In this document: positions 44,501-54,844 of the stretch, one piece after another
Position numbering within the stretch: the stretch's first letter is position 1
Layout of the letters: every line of letters starts with the position of its first letter
Source of the DNA: Symsagittifera roscoffensis
Taxonomy: Eukaryota > Xenacoelomorpha > Acoela > Convolutidae
Assembly (NCBI RefSeq): GCF_963678635.1
Contig: NC_087063.1
Coordinates: 73,307,617-73,371,616 of the forward strand
Reading direction: 5' to 3'
Length of the DNA stretch: 64,000 nucleotides
The notes under the pieces: model-generated
The model's input: only the letters and a program-made list of their open reading frames with translations
The model's database searches: none
What the model was told of the DNA's origin: nothing
Program-made: the position numbers and the translations under genes

Positions 44501-46266
44501 AAATATATTTGTTGTCATGAAAAACTTTAAATTATAAGATCTCTTCTAAGAATTTTGGCATTTTGTGCAATCCGGATTAAAGTTTATACTTCCTTTGAAC
44601 TGACCCCAAATTAGGTCACTAAGCCGATAAAATATGAGCTGAAATCATATGAGCCGAATAAAGTTTTAAGCGAAAAAAGCAAACAGCAAAAATACGAAGT
44701 CAAGGACAGTAAAATTAAAAACTACAGGAGTAATCCAAAACACTCAAAGCAACAACATAGAAACTTACGTAGAAAAAAATCAATTCTGCGATGTGGTAAC
44801 TAAGACAAAACATACGCAGACAAACTACAGGCCGACATTTTTTTGAAAAGGAATATTTCCAGTTTTAAGAAAAAAGTTCCTGGTCAGACTCGAACCCAAG
44901 ACCTTTGCCGTCCCTGGCGTATTCTTCACCTCCAGGCTAAGTGCCGGACACGCATAGATACAAGTAGATATTGAAAAAAACCAAAAAATGAATAAAAAAT
45001 GTTTCTTATCTTTTTGCAGAAGATTTCTTCACCACTTTCTTTCGCCACGGCAGAGTGCTATATAAAGCTCTCAAAAAGAGTATTCTGGATAAGAACTAAG
45101 TTTTTCGCAACTCCAAGTTTTTCACTACTCTTTCGCTTAACTCACTCAAAAATAAACTAGAACGCAAGGAAAACTTTTATCAAAACGCTTTAAAAACATT
45201 CGAATCACAATTGAAAGGACTTAAATAAGATACATCGCTCGAGCCATTCCGATGATGTTTTGTAGCACCTGATTCTTCATGAACAAAAAAGAAAAATCTT
45301 GAAAACACCCGAAGACAAAGTAACTCCATTTTCAATGGTCGAAACAAAAATTATCAAGACCTACATACGTGAATATAAATTCACTCTTTTACACTTAATA
45401 CAAATTGAAAGCAATAAATCGCACACATGAAGTTGCATCTAGTGAAAAAATGGATTCATTCAAATATAATAACATTTCTGGATTGTTTAATTTGACAAAT
45501 CAAAAAATGTTAAAATTCATGCTTTGAGCACCTTTTTTCAGCATTCAAAGTGAACCTTTCGTCTGTTTAATAAAAAAAAGTGGCAAGGGTCAAAGCAAAA
45601 TTTCACCGCAGAAATCAATAGACTTGGAAATTGTTCACGCATTTCAATGTACTTCCTCAGCGGGTCTTCTCAACCGTTTATCCATTTTCCTAATAAATCA
45701 GCAAATTTAACTCAGCAGTCGAATTGATTGATTATCCCGGCACCTGAACGTTGAAACAAGTCAGTTCAACTGCGTGCTGCATACGAATACGCATTGTTTT
45801 GTCGAACCAAATAAAGCCTCAGGCATTTTGCATCTAAGAGCAGTCACGCTCACCCGTGATAAATTTTTTTGATTGTGTCAATAAATACAGCTTACTTAAC
45901 GACTTTAACACCAACGCCCCTCCCAATTTATGGGCCTACTATATATTTCCAAACCTTCTAGAAAAAAAACAAGGATCAAATAAACTAAGTACTACCTTCT
46001 ATTTTATCGCTCGCAATTACAACGTGATTACAAGGCTTGTATGATACTTATAAAATGAAAATACCATAAAAATCAAAGTATTTCTAGAAATTTTCAAACT
46101 GATTTCAGCAATAAAATGTAGATCGCCCGAAGAAATGAACTGACCTGAACTCGATATCGTGTCTGCACGAAGCAACCACTACAATAGTTACAGCGTTAAC
46201 CTCCGTCTGCAGCAAAAATGCACCCACCAGAAGAAGGGGCCAAATTGAGACAAACGCGGCAGCCAT
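40455..46266 (-). CDS. UDP-glucuronosyltransferase-like, divergent donor site
   Basis: Three exons (46145-46266, 41732-42116, 40455-41516), GT-AG, phases consistent, 522 residues, the normal UGT length. Residues 1-25 form a signal peptide (MAAAFVSIWPLLLVGAFLL, likely cut after VNA). The acceptor domain follows: VVVASCRHDIEFSNMVHLF, then LVIADSYSTCAAAVAETHDI, whose Asp lies where UGTs keep the catalytic Asp. Near residues 472-491 a TM helix (LGFIIVTFLMFLRFFI) precedes a basic tail ending KKTK, a KKxx ER-retrieval signal. This is the build of ER-lumenal UGTs, which transfer a sugar from a UDP-sugar to lipophilic acceptors. Odd: the C-terminal signature is worn. W-x-PQ reads as ITPM, THGG as VGTCS, and the D-Q pair is absent. 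It may be catalytically altered or dead, though the frame is fully open. Intron 1 contains a Helentron-like insertion. Confidence 0.87.
41732..42116 (-). CDS. UGT exon 2: acceptor-binding domain
   Basis: Residues 41-169. Includes NMVHLFSKSVAYNLANK at the start, FFVTDEKC, an N-terminal-domain loop rich in Glu/Arg, and VILMHNSGFPQA near the end, like the HN/SG loop of other UGTs. Donor CAG|GTATAA. Confidence 0.87.
42117..42681. other. UGT intron 1, right-truncated MITE-like copy (42455-42681)
   Basis: GAAAACTGGATCAATGGG, CGCTGGGAAATCTAAA and CTTCCTTTTAAAAAGG of the AAGAGTAATGAACG family, ended by the Helentron insertion. The family sequence does not continue on the far side of the insertion, so the truncation may be older than it, or the insertion was followed by deletion. 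Confidence 0.5.
42682..43854 (-). mobile_element. Non-autonomous Helentron-like element (HINE type)
   Basis: 1.17 kb on the minus strand, in UGT intron 1. Its first ~190 bases (43854 to about 43665) are almost identical to 51004-51180, and its last ~110 bases (about 42790 to 42682) to 56290-56380. Between them lies a minisatellite. Element 5' end: ACACCGAAGACTTTAGTC followed by AAGGTGT, which folds as two nested stems. Near the 3' end CTTCGGTGT is the inverted repeat of the 5' ACACCGAAG, followed by the hairpin GCGC-GTA-GCGC. Subterminal inverted repeats, a central minisatellite and a 3' hairpin are the known layout of Helentron-derived interspersed elements such as Drosophila INE-1. No coding capacity. 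Confidence 0.85.
42779..43640 (-). repeat. Minisatellite, ~77-bp unit, about 11 units
   Basis: A unit with ATAACAGTTCTAGAACTAAA, ATCGTACTAACACATGTATA and CCAAAATTTTGCTATATTGAC repeats head to tail, spacing 75-79 bp. Units differ by a few bases and one partial unit sits near 43600. The larger element at 51004-56380 keeps only two such units (56160-56300). Confidence 0.9.
43855..46144. other. Rest of UGT intron 1, with a SINE at 44790-44955
   Basis: The minus-strand SINE has TTAGCCTGGAGGTGAAG and GGGTTCGAGTCTGACC as A and B boxes, and its body word ACTAAG. 44570-44760 shares ordered words with 25320-25500. Otherwise AT-rich and without recognised features. Confidence 0.5.
46145..46266 (-). CDS. 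UGT exon 1: start codon and signal peptide
   Basis: ATG at 46266. Encodes MAAAFVSIWPLLLVGAFLLQ, then TEVNAVTIVVVASCRHDIEF. Donor TTCAG|GTCAGT in phase 2. The VASCRHD stretch stands where UGTs have the catalytic His (usually in an S-H pair). Confidence 0.85.
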
Positions 46267-49200
46267 ATTTCGGCAGCTTAAGGTGCTTCAATTGCTAATT
46301 GAGCTTCTGATTGTGCGTTACTAAGTTTTCACGTGGTGTATTAAACTTGGTTTCATTTTTATCTAAAATGAAGGGAAATGCAAAATAATAGAGGATGAAT
46401 AATAACAGTTTTTCATTTCAGGCATTTTAAATGGATGGATTTCGCTGCATTTTTTTTTTAATTGAGTATATAAAGTTTGATTACATTTCCAAAAAAAACA
46501 CCTGGCTTAAAATAACGGTTTGAGTAAATCAACTAAATATGCAAAAAAACTGGATTGAATTTTTGCAATTTCCCTATCCGAGAAAATATTGAAACTAATG
46601 GCTTGTTCCCATAAAATGCAAAGCTGTGATGAAGACAAACACGTAATAAAGCAAGGAAAATCAAAAGAAATTTCACAATTTTGAAAGCTAGCTTGATCAT
46701 TCCACGTGATGTTTTCTTCATGTGGCATACAGCTAAGTGACATAATTGCCCATCGTCAATGCTTTATCATTATTTGGACAATGTTCAATATTGATACTGA
46801 CAAAAAGAAACTGAAAAAAATTGTGCAAAGGTCTCCAATAGTAACTATTCATGAGATGAATTGTCTCATAATAATTCTCTTCGAACAACTCGAAAAATGA
46901 TTTATAGTCATCAATCCTTTTTCACTCAACTGTCATTTTTTCAGTATAAAATCTTAATTTAATTCTTATAAATATTTTCATAGCATTTGGTTTTAGTTGT
47001 TGAATAAAGAAGCGATGCCAAAATGCTTCCGTGCTTTTTAAAAAATTGCTACCAATTTAAAGGTAAACAACTGTTTCAATTTCAAAGATTCATGACTTTT
47101 CAGAAACTCGCTTTTAGGGCGGTCTATTCGAAGTGAAAAGAAAATACATGTCATTTAGGAGGCACATTTTCAATTCCAACTATCTAATCGAAACGAAATG
47201 TAGAAGAACCGTATTAGTAATTGACTTCCAATTGTCTCAAATCGCCCCATTTCGTTCATAATTAATTTTCTTTTCAATTAATCGCCCATAATTTGAAACA
47301 GTTATATCATGATCTGTTTCAAAATATCAAGGCAAAAACTCACTCCTTCTGGTTCGTATGATAAGTCGTTATTCTTTTCCATTCGGAGTTCACTTTTATT
47401 CAGTAACAACTCGTCAAAAATATATCCTCAAGACGCTGTATCTGATGTGTCCGTACCTGGACGGAAAGCTTTCTATGTCGAGAAAATTTTGTAAGATCTG
47501 ATGAAAACCGGATCTTAACTTGAGCAAACCGGATCCCATATTTCTTATTAGGATCATATATTTTCTTCCGCAGTTAATCCTTAATTTTTTACGCAATTAC
47601 AGTTCTCGAAATGCGCTATTTGCTCTCTATTTGGAAATTGAAGGGAAAACTAAAGTAAAACCACAGCAGTAATGTAGCAGATCAAATTTTGAGCATTTTT
47701 CCTGAGCACAAAAAAAAACTAACAACGCACCTCGTTTAAACTAAAGCAGAAAATCGAAAATTATTAGAGACAAATTCCAAAGTAAAAACCATGAAACTAA
47801 ACGAACAGCCAAACCAAGTAAAACGAGCGGACCAATTTTGTAAAACGAGCGGACATAAGGTTGTACAACTTTAAAAAATGCTACGAAAAAGTCAATAAAG
47901 AGCTATAATTATGATAATACCCAACAATTTTTACTGCTTTGTACTTGAATTAAGCAGATATTTGATTCTTTTTTGAAAACAGTAGCCTCGATCTTTAACA
48001 CAACTTACGCTCTCTTTATAAAAAAACACGAAAGCAAAAAAATCAAACGTAGACAGATGGGAGAAGCGGAGCACCACTTGCGATACGACACAAACATAGC
48101 ATAGCAAGCCAGCAGACAAAAATGAACAAAATCAAATTAGTATTTAAAAAAATTAAAATAATTTCAAAATTTGGTCTCAAATGCTGCTCAATTTGAGGAA
48201 GCACTTCCAGCAAAGCAACCATTGACGTAAATAAATTCAGAAACAATTACCGAGCGTAAAATTTGTCGTCAAAATTACCATTGCGTCGAAAACAAAATTG
48301 ATGTCATGAAACACTTTCAGCTATGAAGCAATAAAAAATCCATGATTTTTATCGTTTTGCGTTTTTTCGGATGCTGGGCTAGTTAACTTATACATTACAG
48401 GAGTGAATCGGATGCTGGGTTAGTTAATTTATACATTACAGGAGTTAATCAAAACACTTGCAACTACAATGAAAAATATCTACAGTACGATAAAACTCTG
48501 ATTTGCGGCAATTAAGCAGACAAAAAAATAATCAGACAAATGATAGACCGAAAATTCTTAGAACCGGAGTATTTTCAGTTCAGTTGTATCTTCAAAGAAA
48601 ACTGGTTCTGGCTGGAATCGAATCTAGGACCTTTGCCATCCCAAGTTTTCTGTCGAAGCAGAAGAGTTTCAATTGAATTCAATAAGTTCATATATATCTA
48701 AGTTCATTCATAAATGCATCAAAATGTATGAATGCACATCTGTAGTTATTAAGAGCATTTTAAGACTTTTTCCTGAAAAAAACAATCCCCAAGACCTATA
48801 TTAGAGTCCTCGCAACGTTCATTACTCTTAAAAATCTATTACCTTTAACCTCTTTGAAAATCAAGAAATTTTAATGATTGACACTTTCTTGAAAACTAAC
48901 CCAACTGACCATAAGACGGCTGCAAAAAAATTCAAATTAAAATCCATTTGCGAAGCTAAAACTCAATCGCGTTTTTCCGCGCTAACCAAACGATTGAAAA
49001 TTAGCCTTATTTTTCGAACTGCAAAAAAAATTTATTTGAGCGTTAAGACGAATTATGAGCGTGACAACTTTAAATTTTCTAAACTAAAACGACTTAAATA
49101 AATTTCTTCATTTCGTTCACTGCCAAAGCTAAAGCTTCGTTGATTTGTCATACGATTCAAATTAAATTTCTCTTTTCTGGAAATCCATCCTTTCAAAAAA

Positions 49201-49627
49201 ATAGATAAAACAGAGATATGAAAAAAGTAATTCTTATGATGATGATATAACAGCAGTCTCTATCAAATTTACCAAACAATTCAACATTTTCAACAACACA
49301 ATAAGTTCAATTATATGCACCAAAATTAGACATTAACTTTTAGATCAGAAACCAATTTTTCAGCATAATTTAATCAGCTATTAGAGTTCAACTAAGATAG
49401 CGCCATGCCATGGAATTAATGGCAATTGTTTTACTTTTTAACAGTCATTTTGCCTCCACGTTCCTAGTTTGGTAATTTTAATTAACATTAAAGCGAATAC
49501 TTAATGTGATAATACAGCAGCGGATTAAGTCGGTAGTTTTGGCATCTGTTTTAACAATTAACGTTTGTGTTGTGGAATTAGTACGTAAAGCGTAAAAAGA
49601 AGAAACAAAATCATTCTTCGACTTGGG
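46267..49627. other. Intergenic, AT-rich, few repeats
   Basis: A SINE relic on the minus strand at about 48505-48650 (GGATGGCAAAGGTCC and TAGATTCGATTCC) and a 3' end of the AAGAGTAATGAACG family at about 48700-48833 (GTTCATTACTCTTAAA). Between 46300 and 48400 I recognise nothing. Confidence 0.45.
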
Positions 49628-49762
49628 TCAACTCAAGGTCAAGGTCAACATCGTGGGCCTGTAGATGTTGATCTTCTTATCTGGTCTGGTCTGTACTTTA
49701 AGACATCTGGCAGTGGAATCGATCAATTCTCTTCCACCAACATCAAAGCAGTGAGGTATAAA
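49628..49762 (-). CDS. Possible last exon of an unidentified gene
   Basis: After a TATGTAG acceptor-like site, 44 open codons end in TGA: CFDVGGRELIDSTARCLK then VQTRPDKKINIYRPTML. It is GC-richer than the surroundings and not part of a repeat I can see. The opposite strand is also open for part of it. No partner exon or poly(A) signal was found, so this is weak. Confidence 0.25.
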   Translation of the reverse strand, partial: FIPHCFDVGGRELIDSTARCLKVQTRPDKKINIYRPTMLTLTLS

Positions 49763-49872
49763 CTACATATGACCAGACCCTAAAGCACAAAAACAAGAAC
49801 TAAATATATGAAAGATTTGCAATCTGAGATGCTCGCCAATTACTTCTGATGGTCTGATAGTGTAATTATCAT

Positions 49873-50775
49873 AGCCAACAGACAGTCGGAAAGAGTCAAT
49901 GAATGCAAGGAAACATAAAAAAATACTGACACATTTTTTGAAAACCTCAACTTACGAAACTCAAAGCAAGAAATATAGGGCCTTGAAGCTCTTTAAAAAT
50001 CAAGAATTTAAGGTTGACACTTTTTTGAACACAGCCAATCGAAGATTGAAAAAGAGTAATGAACGCAAGTAAACATAAATGACACTGACTTCGTTGAAAA
50101 AATCTCAACTTATTAATTTCAAGAAAAAAATAGATGCGCTTTAAGCTCTTTGAATTGCCAGAACGATTTATGATTGGCGCTTTTTTCATAGCATGAACCC
50201 AACGAGAAAAAACTGGATCAACAGGAAACGTTTTTATTCCTCAGGAAATCTACAAATTAAATTGCACTTTCGAAACTAGAAAATGTTCACGAATTTTTGC
50301 GCCATTTGCCCGTTCGTATTTGGAGAGTGCTATTTACGTCACTTTCAGCAGATGGATTTCAATTGAGTGCATCAATATTTTAAGACTTTTTCCTGAAAAA
50401 AAAATCAGCAACACCTATATAAGAGTCTTCACTACGCTCATTACTCTTAACTTTGATGGACACTTTTTTGTTAATATTAACCCAATTTGAGAAAACTGGA
50501 TCATTAAGTAAAGTTTTGTTTTGCTGGGAAATCTGATAATTAATTTCCATTTTCGAAATAGGAAGTCGATAACGTTTTTCGTGACCATTACAATTCTGCT
50601 GTTCGATAGTGGAGTTTGCCTTCCTTTTAACAATAGAAAAGCCAGGAACTTAAAGAGAAATCACAAGTCAAACCGCGAAAAACCAATATTGAGCGTGAAC
50701 AATTTTAAGACTTTTCTGGAAAAAAATCAGGAGGACCTTTATAAGAGTACTCACTACGTTCATTACTTTTAAAAC
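49873..50775. mobile_element. Cluster of three MITE-like copies, AAGAGTAATGAACG family
   Basis: A 5' fragment (about 49873-50027), a copy with both terminal repeats (about 50052-50453, ending CTCATTACTCTTAA) and a 5'-truncated copy ending GTTCATTACTTTTAA near 50770. They follow each other directly, as if one inserted into or next to another. Confidence 0.65.
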
Positions 50776-50874
50776 TTCTGCCATGTATAACTACCCTAAA
50801 AGTAGCTCTAAAAGGATCAAAAAGTGAAGAAAAAAAAAGAGAATACTAAGTTAATCTAACAAAAACTCTGCAAT

Positions 50875-50945
50875 GTAACAGAATCCAACCCACGACGTGA
50901 ATTCCGTTTCGCACCGTTGCATTTACACCATGGGCGCTTAACAAA
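50875..50945 (-). mobile_element. tRNA-like SINE head, minus strand
   Basis: Reading minus: CCATGGTGTAAATGCAACGG (A box) and GTGGGTTGGATTCTG (B box) with tRNA spacing. Confidence 0.5.
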
Positions 50946-51149
50946 AATTCAACACTAGGAGCCCAGTTAAAGCTGAAGGTACCTGTTTGGCAATATATAT
51001 ATTTTTACACCGAAGACTTTAGTCAAGGTGTTATGGTATCGTGTAACGGGTTTTTTTTTTAATGTTGTCTGTTGTCAAGTGTCGACAAATAACGTCCACA
51101 GTTATCAATTATCATGTGGGCTGGACTATATCGCGCTATGTCACGTGAT

Positions 51150-52085
51150 TGCGTATGTTTGTTTCTTTATTTGTTCATCTTTATTTATTTAATTATCTGT
51201 TCTTCTATTTATTTAATTATGTTTAGTTTGCTTATATTTATTTATAATTTATGTATGTACATATTTATTTTTGTTTATTTTTATCACGTGTTTTGTTTAT
51301 TTATTTAATTATTCTTTCTTTCATTTAGTTTTGCTTTTATTATTTCTGCGTGTGTATTTATTTAATTTATTTATTTTCATTTATTTATATTATGGGTCTG
51401 TTTGTTTGGTTATTTGTTCATATATATTTTTCATGTCTATTTAATTATTTGTACATTTCACTTTTGCTTTTATTTATGTATTTATTTATTTATTTATGTA
51501 TTTATTTATGTATTTATTTATTTATTTATGTATTGATTTATTTTTTTATTGCTTTTTATTTATTTATCAGGTGTGTTTTGTTTATTTGTTGATATTTATT
51601 TCTATATTTATTTAATTATTCTTTCTTTCATTTACTTTTGCTTTTATTATTTATGTATGTGTATTTATTTCATTTATTTATTTTCATTTATTCATATTAT
51701 GGGTCTGTTTGTTTGGTTATTTGTTCATATATATTTTTTCATGTCTATTTAATTGTTTTTAAATTTCACTTTTGCTTTTATTTATTAATATATTTATTTA
51801 TTTATGTATTCATTTATGTATTTATTTATTTATTTATGTATTGATTTATTTTTTTATTGCTTATTTATTTATCAGGTGTTTTGTTTATTTGTTGATATTT
51901 ATTTCTATATTTATTTAATTATTCTTTCTTTCATTTAGTTTTGCTTTTATTATGTATGTATGTGTATTTTTTTAATTCATTTACTTTCATTTATTTATAT
52001 TATGGGTCTGTTTGTTTGGTTATCTGTTCATGAGATATATATTTTTTCATGTTAATTTAATTATTTGTACATTTCAGTTTTGCGT

Positions 52086-52125
<40 letters not shown>

Positions 52126-52400
52126 TTATGTATTTATTTATTTATTTATGTATTGATTTATTTTTTTAATGCTTATTTATTTATCAGGTGTATTTTGTTT
52201 ATTCGTTGATATTTATTGCTATATTTATTTAATTATTTTCTGTCATTTAGTTTTGCTTTTATTTATTATTCATGTATGTATTTATTTATTCATTTATTTA
52301 TTTATGTTTATTTATTTTTGGTTTGTTCGTTCATTTGTTGGTTTGTTCGTTCATTTATTTATTTATTTAGTTAGCGTCTTTGTTGTTTGATTGTGAAATT
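51150..52400. repeat. ATTT-rich higher-order repeat, ~305-bp period
   Basis: Runs of ATTT and ATTTATGT, with the landmark TATGGGTCTGTTTGTTTGG at 51391, 51698 and 52001 (spacing 307 and 303 bp). About three and a half larger units. Long open frames here are by-products of the ATTT period and not genes. Confidence 0.85.
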
Positions 52401-52741
52401 TGATGTTTTACTTCTTAGCTATGTAGTTAAAAGCAAAAAATGATTTTCAATTTATTGTTCTGTTTAGGATATTTTCAGAAAGATCTGTATATCACCAATT
52501 AGCGTACAACGATTTACAGGGAACGCTGCCAACGAGATTTGTCCACTTGCTTTTGGGTTGCAGCTACATCAAAAATGATTTTAAATTATTTATTTTAAAG
52601 ATTTATCTATAGTTATATCTGTCCGGTAATTAATTTTCAAATTTGCTTTTGTATTTCTCAAAAAAGAATTTGTTGGAGCGTGGACTCAATAACGTAAAGC
52701 AAAATGTTAAATTTTATGTTACTTCTATTTTCAGTCATGTA

Positions 52742-54787
52742 ATGGAGCCATTTCGACCCACGGGCATTGCAAATGATGACAACAGTTGCTATCTCAATTC
52801 TGTTCTTCAGCTTTTGTTGTCAAGCGCTTGCATCAGAGATCGGCTCAGTAGACTTACTGAATTTGACTATGGTGGCGTGTTAATTTCAACTGTGAAAGAG
52901 ATATTTTGTCAAATGCTGTCCACAGAAAACTTTTTCATCAATGCGTCTACTTCCAAAGTTAAAATTCTCCAGCATCTTGATTTGAATTACAGCTTCTCAT
53001 ATACCTATGGACATCAGCACGATGCTTCCGAGGTACTACTGTCAATTATCAATGCATTTAAGTCTGAGGGCCAATGGAATTTCTTTGAAATATCGTATTC
53101 AGATAATTTCACGCGTTGTCTGTGTAATGTGTCATGGAGAAGACCTGAAACTACTTCTGCGTTAGTTTTAAGTCCTCCACGCAATGGTCAACTTCTGCAG
53201 GAGCTTGTGGTCAATCACTTCGCCAACCAAGCCATTAATGTAACATGTCCAAATTCCACGTGTATCTCAGAAAGGGCAATAACAACTAAAGAACCAACCC
53301 ATATTGCAAATACTGTTATTTTGCTGATTGCGCGTTACATGTTTGTCGCTGGCAATCGCGTTTACTCTAGAGCAGAAGTCACAATTGGTGAAACAATCGA
53401 AATTGGTGGATGTGATTACGGAGTAAAGGCTGCTGTTATTCACACGGGGTCTTTTGAATACGGTCATTACTTTACTGTCATAAAAACCGCTCATGAGTAC
53501 CTTTGCGTTAACGATTGCACCATATCGCACCACCATGTCCCTGATGTTATTCTTTGTGAAAAGAAAGATATGTATCCAACACCCGCTGCCAATATTATGC
53601 TGCTGGACAATTTATCAAATAACACTTGTGGTAATGTTAAGAAATTAACAAAGTCAAAGATGGATCGGAAAGTGTACCAGGCAGAATGGGCACGAACGAA
53701 GCGCGAGAAGGCGAAGACAATAAACCACACAAATAGTTTGTCGCAAAATTCAGTTCCCAGTCACGTGGATCTAACACCAGTCTTCATTGAGTTTGATTTG
53801 GCGGCCACAATTTTTGATAAAAAGAACTCAAAAAGAGAATACAATCGGCAGCGTTTGGAACATTTGCGTAAGAGTCCAACTTTTGTGGAGCAAGAGCGCG
53901 TATCACAGCGAAAAGATTCCATTGGTCAAGTGCGAACTGACCGCAAGCAAGAATATAATCGACAGCGATTGAGCAAATTACGAGTTTTGCCAAATTTCAA
54001 AGAACACCAACACTTGTCAAGAAGTAACGAACAATATAAGATTCTAAAGACAAATGTTGTTAAACAACATTTCCGAAATAACCCCCAGTACGAAGCTATA
54101 AATCGATTGAGAAGTCAACAAAGAATGAAGATTCCTAACGTTCTTGCTAAAAACAAAGAGATGGCTTCCAAACGTGCCAAATCAGCAAGAGTGAAAAAGC
54201 GAATTCTCAGTCGCAGAAAAATAAAACCTAGGCAAAAACTTCCGCCGAGTATTAAACAACTAGTGAGAAGGTGGAACAGAAAAATTTTAGACAGTTGCCT
54301 CCAATTTGTTTGCACATGTTGTTCTCAGCAAAAGTACAGAGACCAAGTAACACCAGTTACGAACAAGACTGGTTTATTTCAACGTTGTTATACTGATTAC
54401 ATGTCTGTTGATAACATAGAATGGATATGTGTGTCATGCTCTCGTCAAATTAGAAAAGGCCTAGTTCCAGAAATGGCTGTTCTTAATGGTTTTAAATATG
54501 CAAGTATTCCGTTACAGTTCTCTGTCACCAGACTCGAAGAGTTACTTTGTTCTGCGCGTATTCCTTTCATGAAAATATTCTCAAGGCCCAGAGGGGGACA
54601 GTATGCTTCGAAGGGTGCTGTTGTTAATGTCCCCAGTAACATTGACCATACCCTCAAAATATTACCACGCCCTGCTAATGACAACTGTTTGCTTGCCGTT
54701 GACTTGAAGAGACGCACAACTGATAAAACTACTTACCTCAGTCGATATATTCGCCCTAAGCTTGTTCAAGTTGTTAAATTATGTTAA
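52742..54787 (+). CDS. USP-like cysteine protease fused to DUF6570-type Helitron domain
   Basis: 681 residues from ATG at 52742 (the frame is open further upstream but has no ATG there). Residues 1-270 are a ubiquitin-specific-protease fold: GIANDDNSCYLNSVLQLL holds the Cys box with C16. YGHQHDASEVLLSIINAF matches the QQDAHEFL box, SFEYGHYFTVI the His box (H242), and CVNDC the Asp position (D258). A Cys-x(4)-Cys-type pair (TCPNSTC) may bind zinc as in other USPs. The middle is basic, with two copies of an EYNRQRL...LR repeat. The last ~180 residues have CTCC, CVSCSRQIRKGLVPEM, NGFKYASIPLQF and GAVVNVPSNIDHTLKILPR, the pattern of DUF6570, found upstream of the Rep domain in Helitron polyproteins. 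After the TAA the same frame reads on for about 19 more codons that still look like the end of this domain. Known Helentrons carry OTU-type proteases; a USP here is unusual. Acts presumably on ubiquitin conjugates, by family only. Confidence 0.85.
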   Translation: MEPFRPTGIANDDNSCYLNSVLQLLLSSACIRDRLSRLTEFDYGGVLISTVKEIFCQMLSTENFFINASTSKVKILQHLDLNYSFSYTYGHQHDASEVLLSIINAFKSEGQWNFFEISYSDNFTRCLCNVSWRRPETTSALVLSPPRNGQLLQELVVNHFANQAINVTCPNSTCISERAITTKEPTHIANTVILLIARYMFVAGNRVYSRAEVTIGETIEIGGCDYGVKAAVIHTGSFEYGHYFTVIKTAHEYLCVNDCTISHHHVPDVILCEKKDMYPTPAANIMLLDNLSNNTCGNVKKLTKSKMDRKVYQAEWARTKREKAKTINHTNSLSQNSVPSHVDLTPVFIEFDLAATIFDKKNSKREYNRQRLEHLRKSPTFVEQERVSQRKDSIGQVRTDRKQEYNRQRLSKLRVLPNFKEHQHLSRSNEQYKILKTNVVKQHFRNNPQYEAINRLRSQQRMKIPNVLAKNKEMASKRAKSARVKKRILSRRKIKPRQKLPPSIKQLVRRWNRKILDSCLQFVCTCCSQQKYRDQVTPVTNKTGLFQRCYTDYMSVDNIEWICVSCSRQIRKGLVPEMAVLNGFKYASIPLQFSVTRLEELLCSARIPFMKIFSRPRGGQYASKGAVVNVPSNIDHTLKILPRPANDNCLLAVDLKRRTTDKTTYLSRYIRPKLVQVVKLC

Positions 54788-54844
54788 ACAGAAAACGACG
54801 TTCTGCGAGGTCTGTGTTTTGACAAATCAAAACACAGCGTATTT

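Noticed and set aside
51114-52390. Several overlapping open frames rich in Tyr, Leu, Ile and Phe
   Set aside because: They are translations of ATTT repeats, open in several frames because the repeat lacks stops, and have no domain-like composition.
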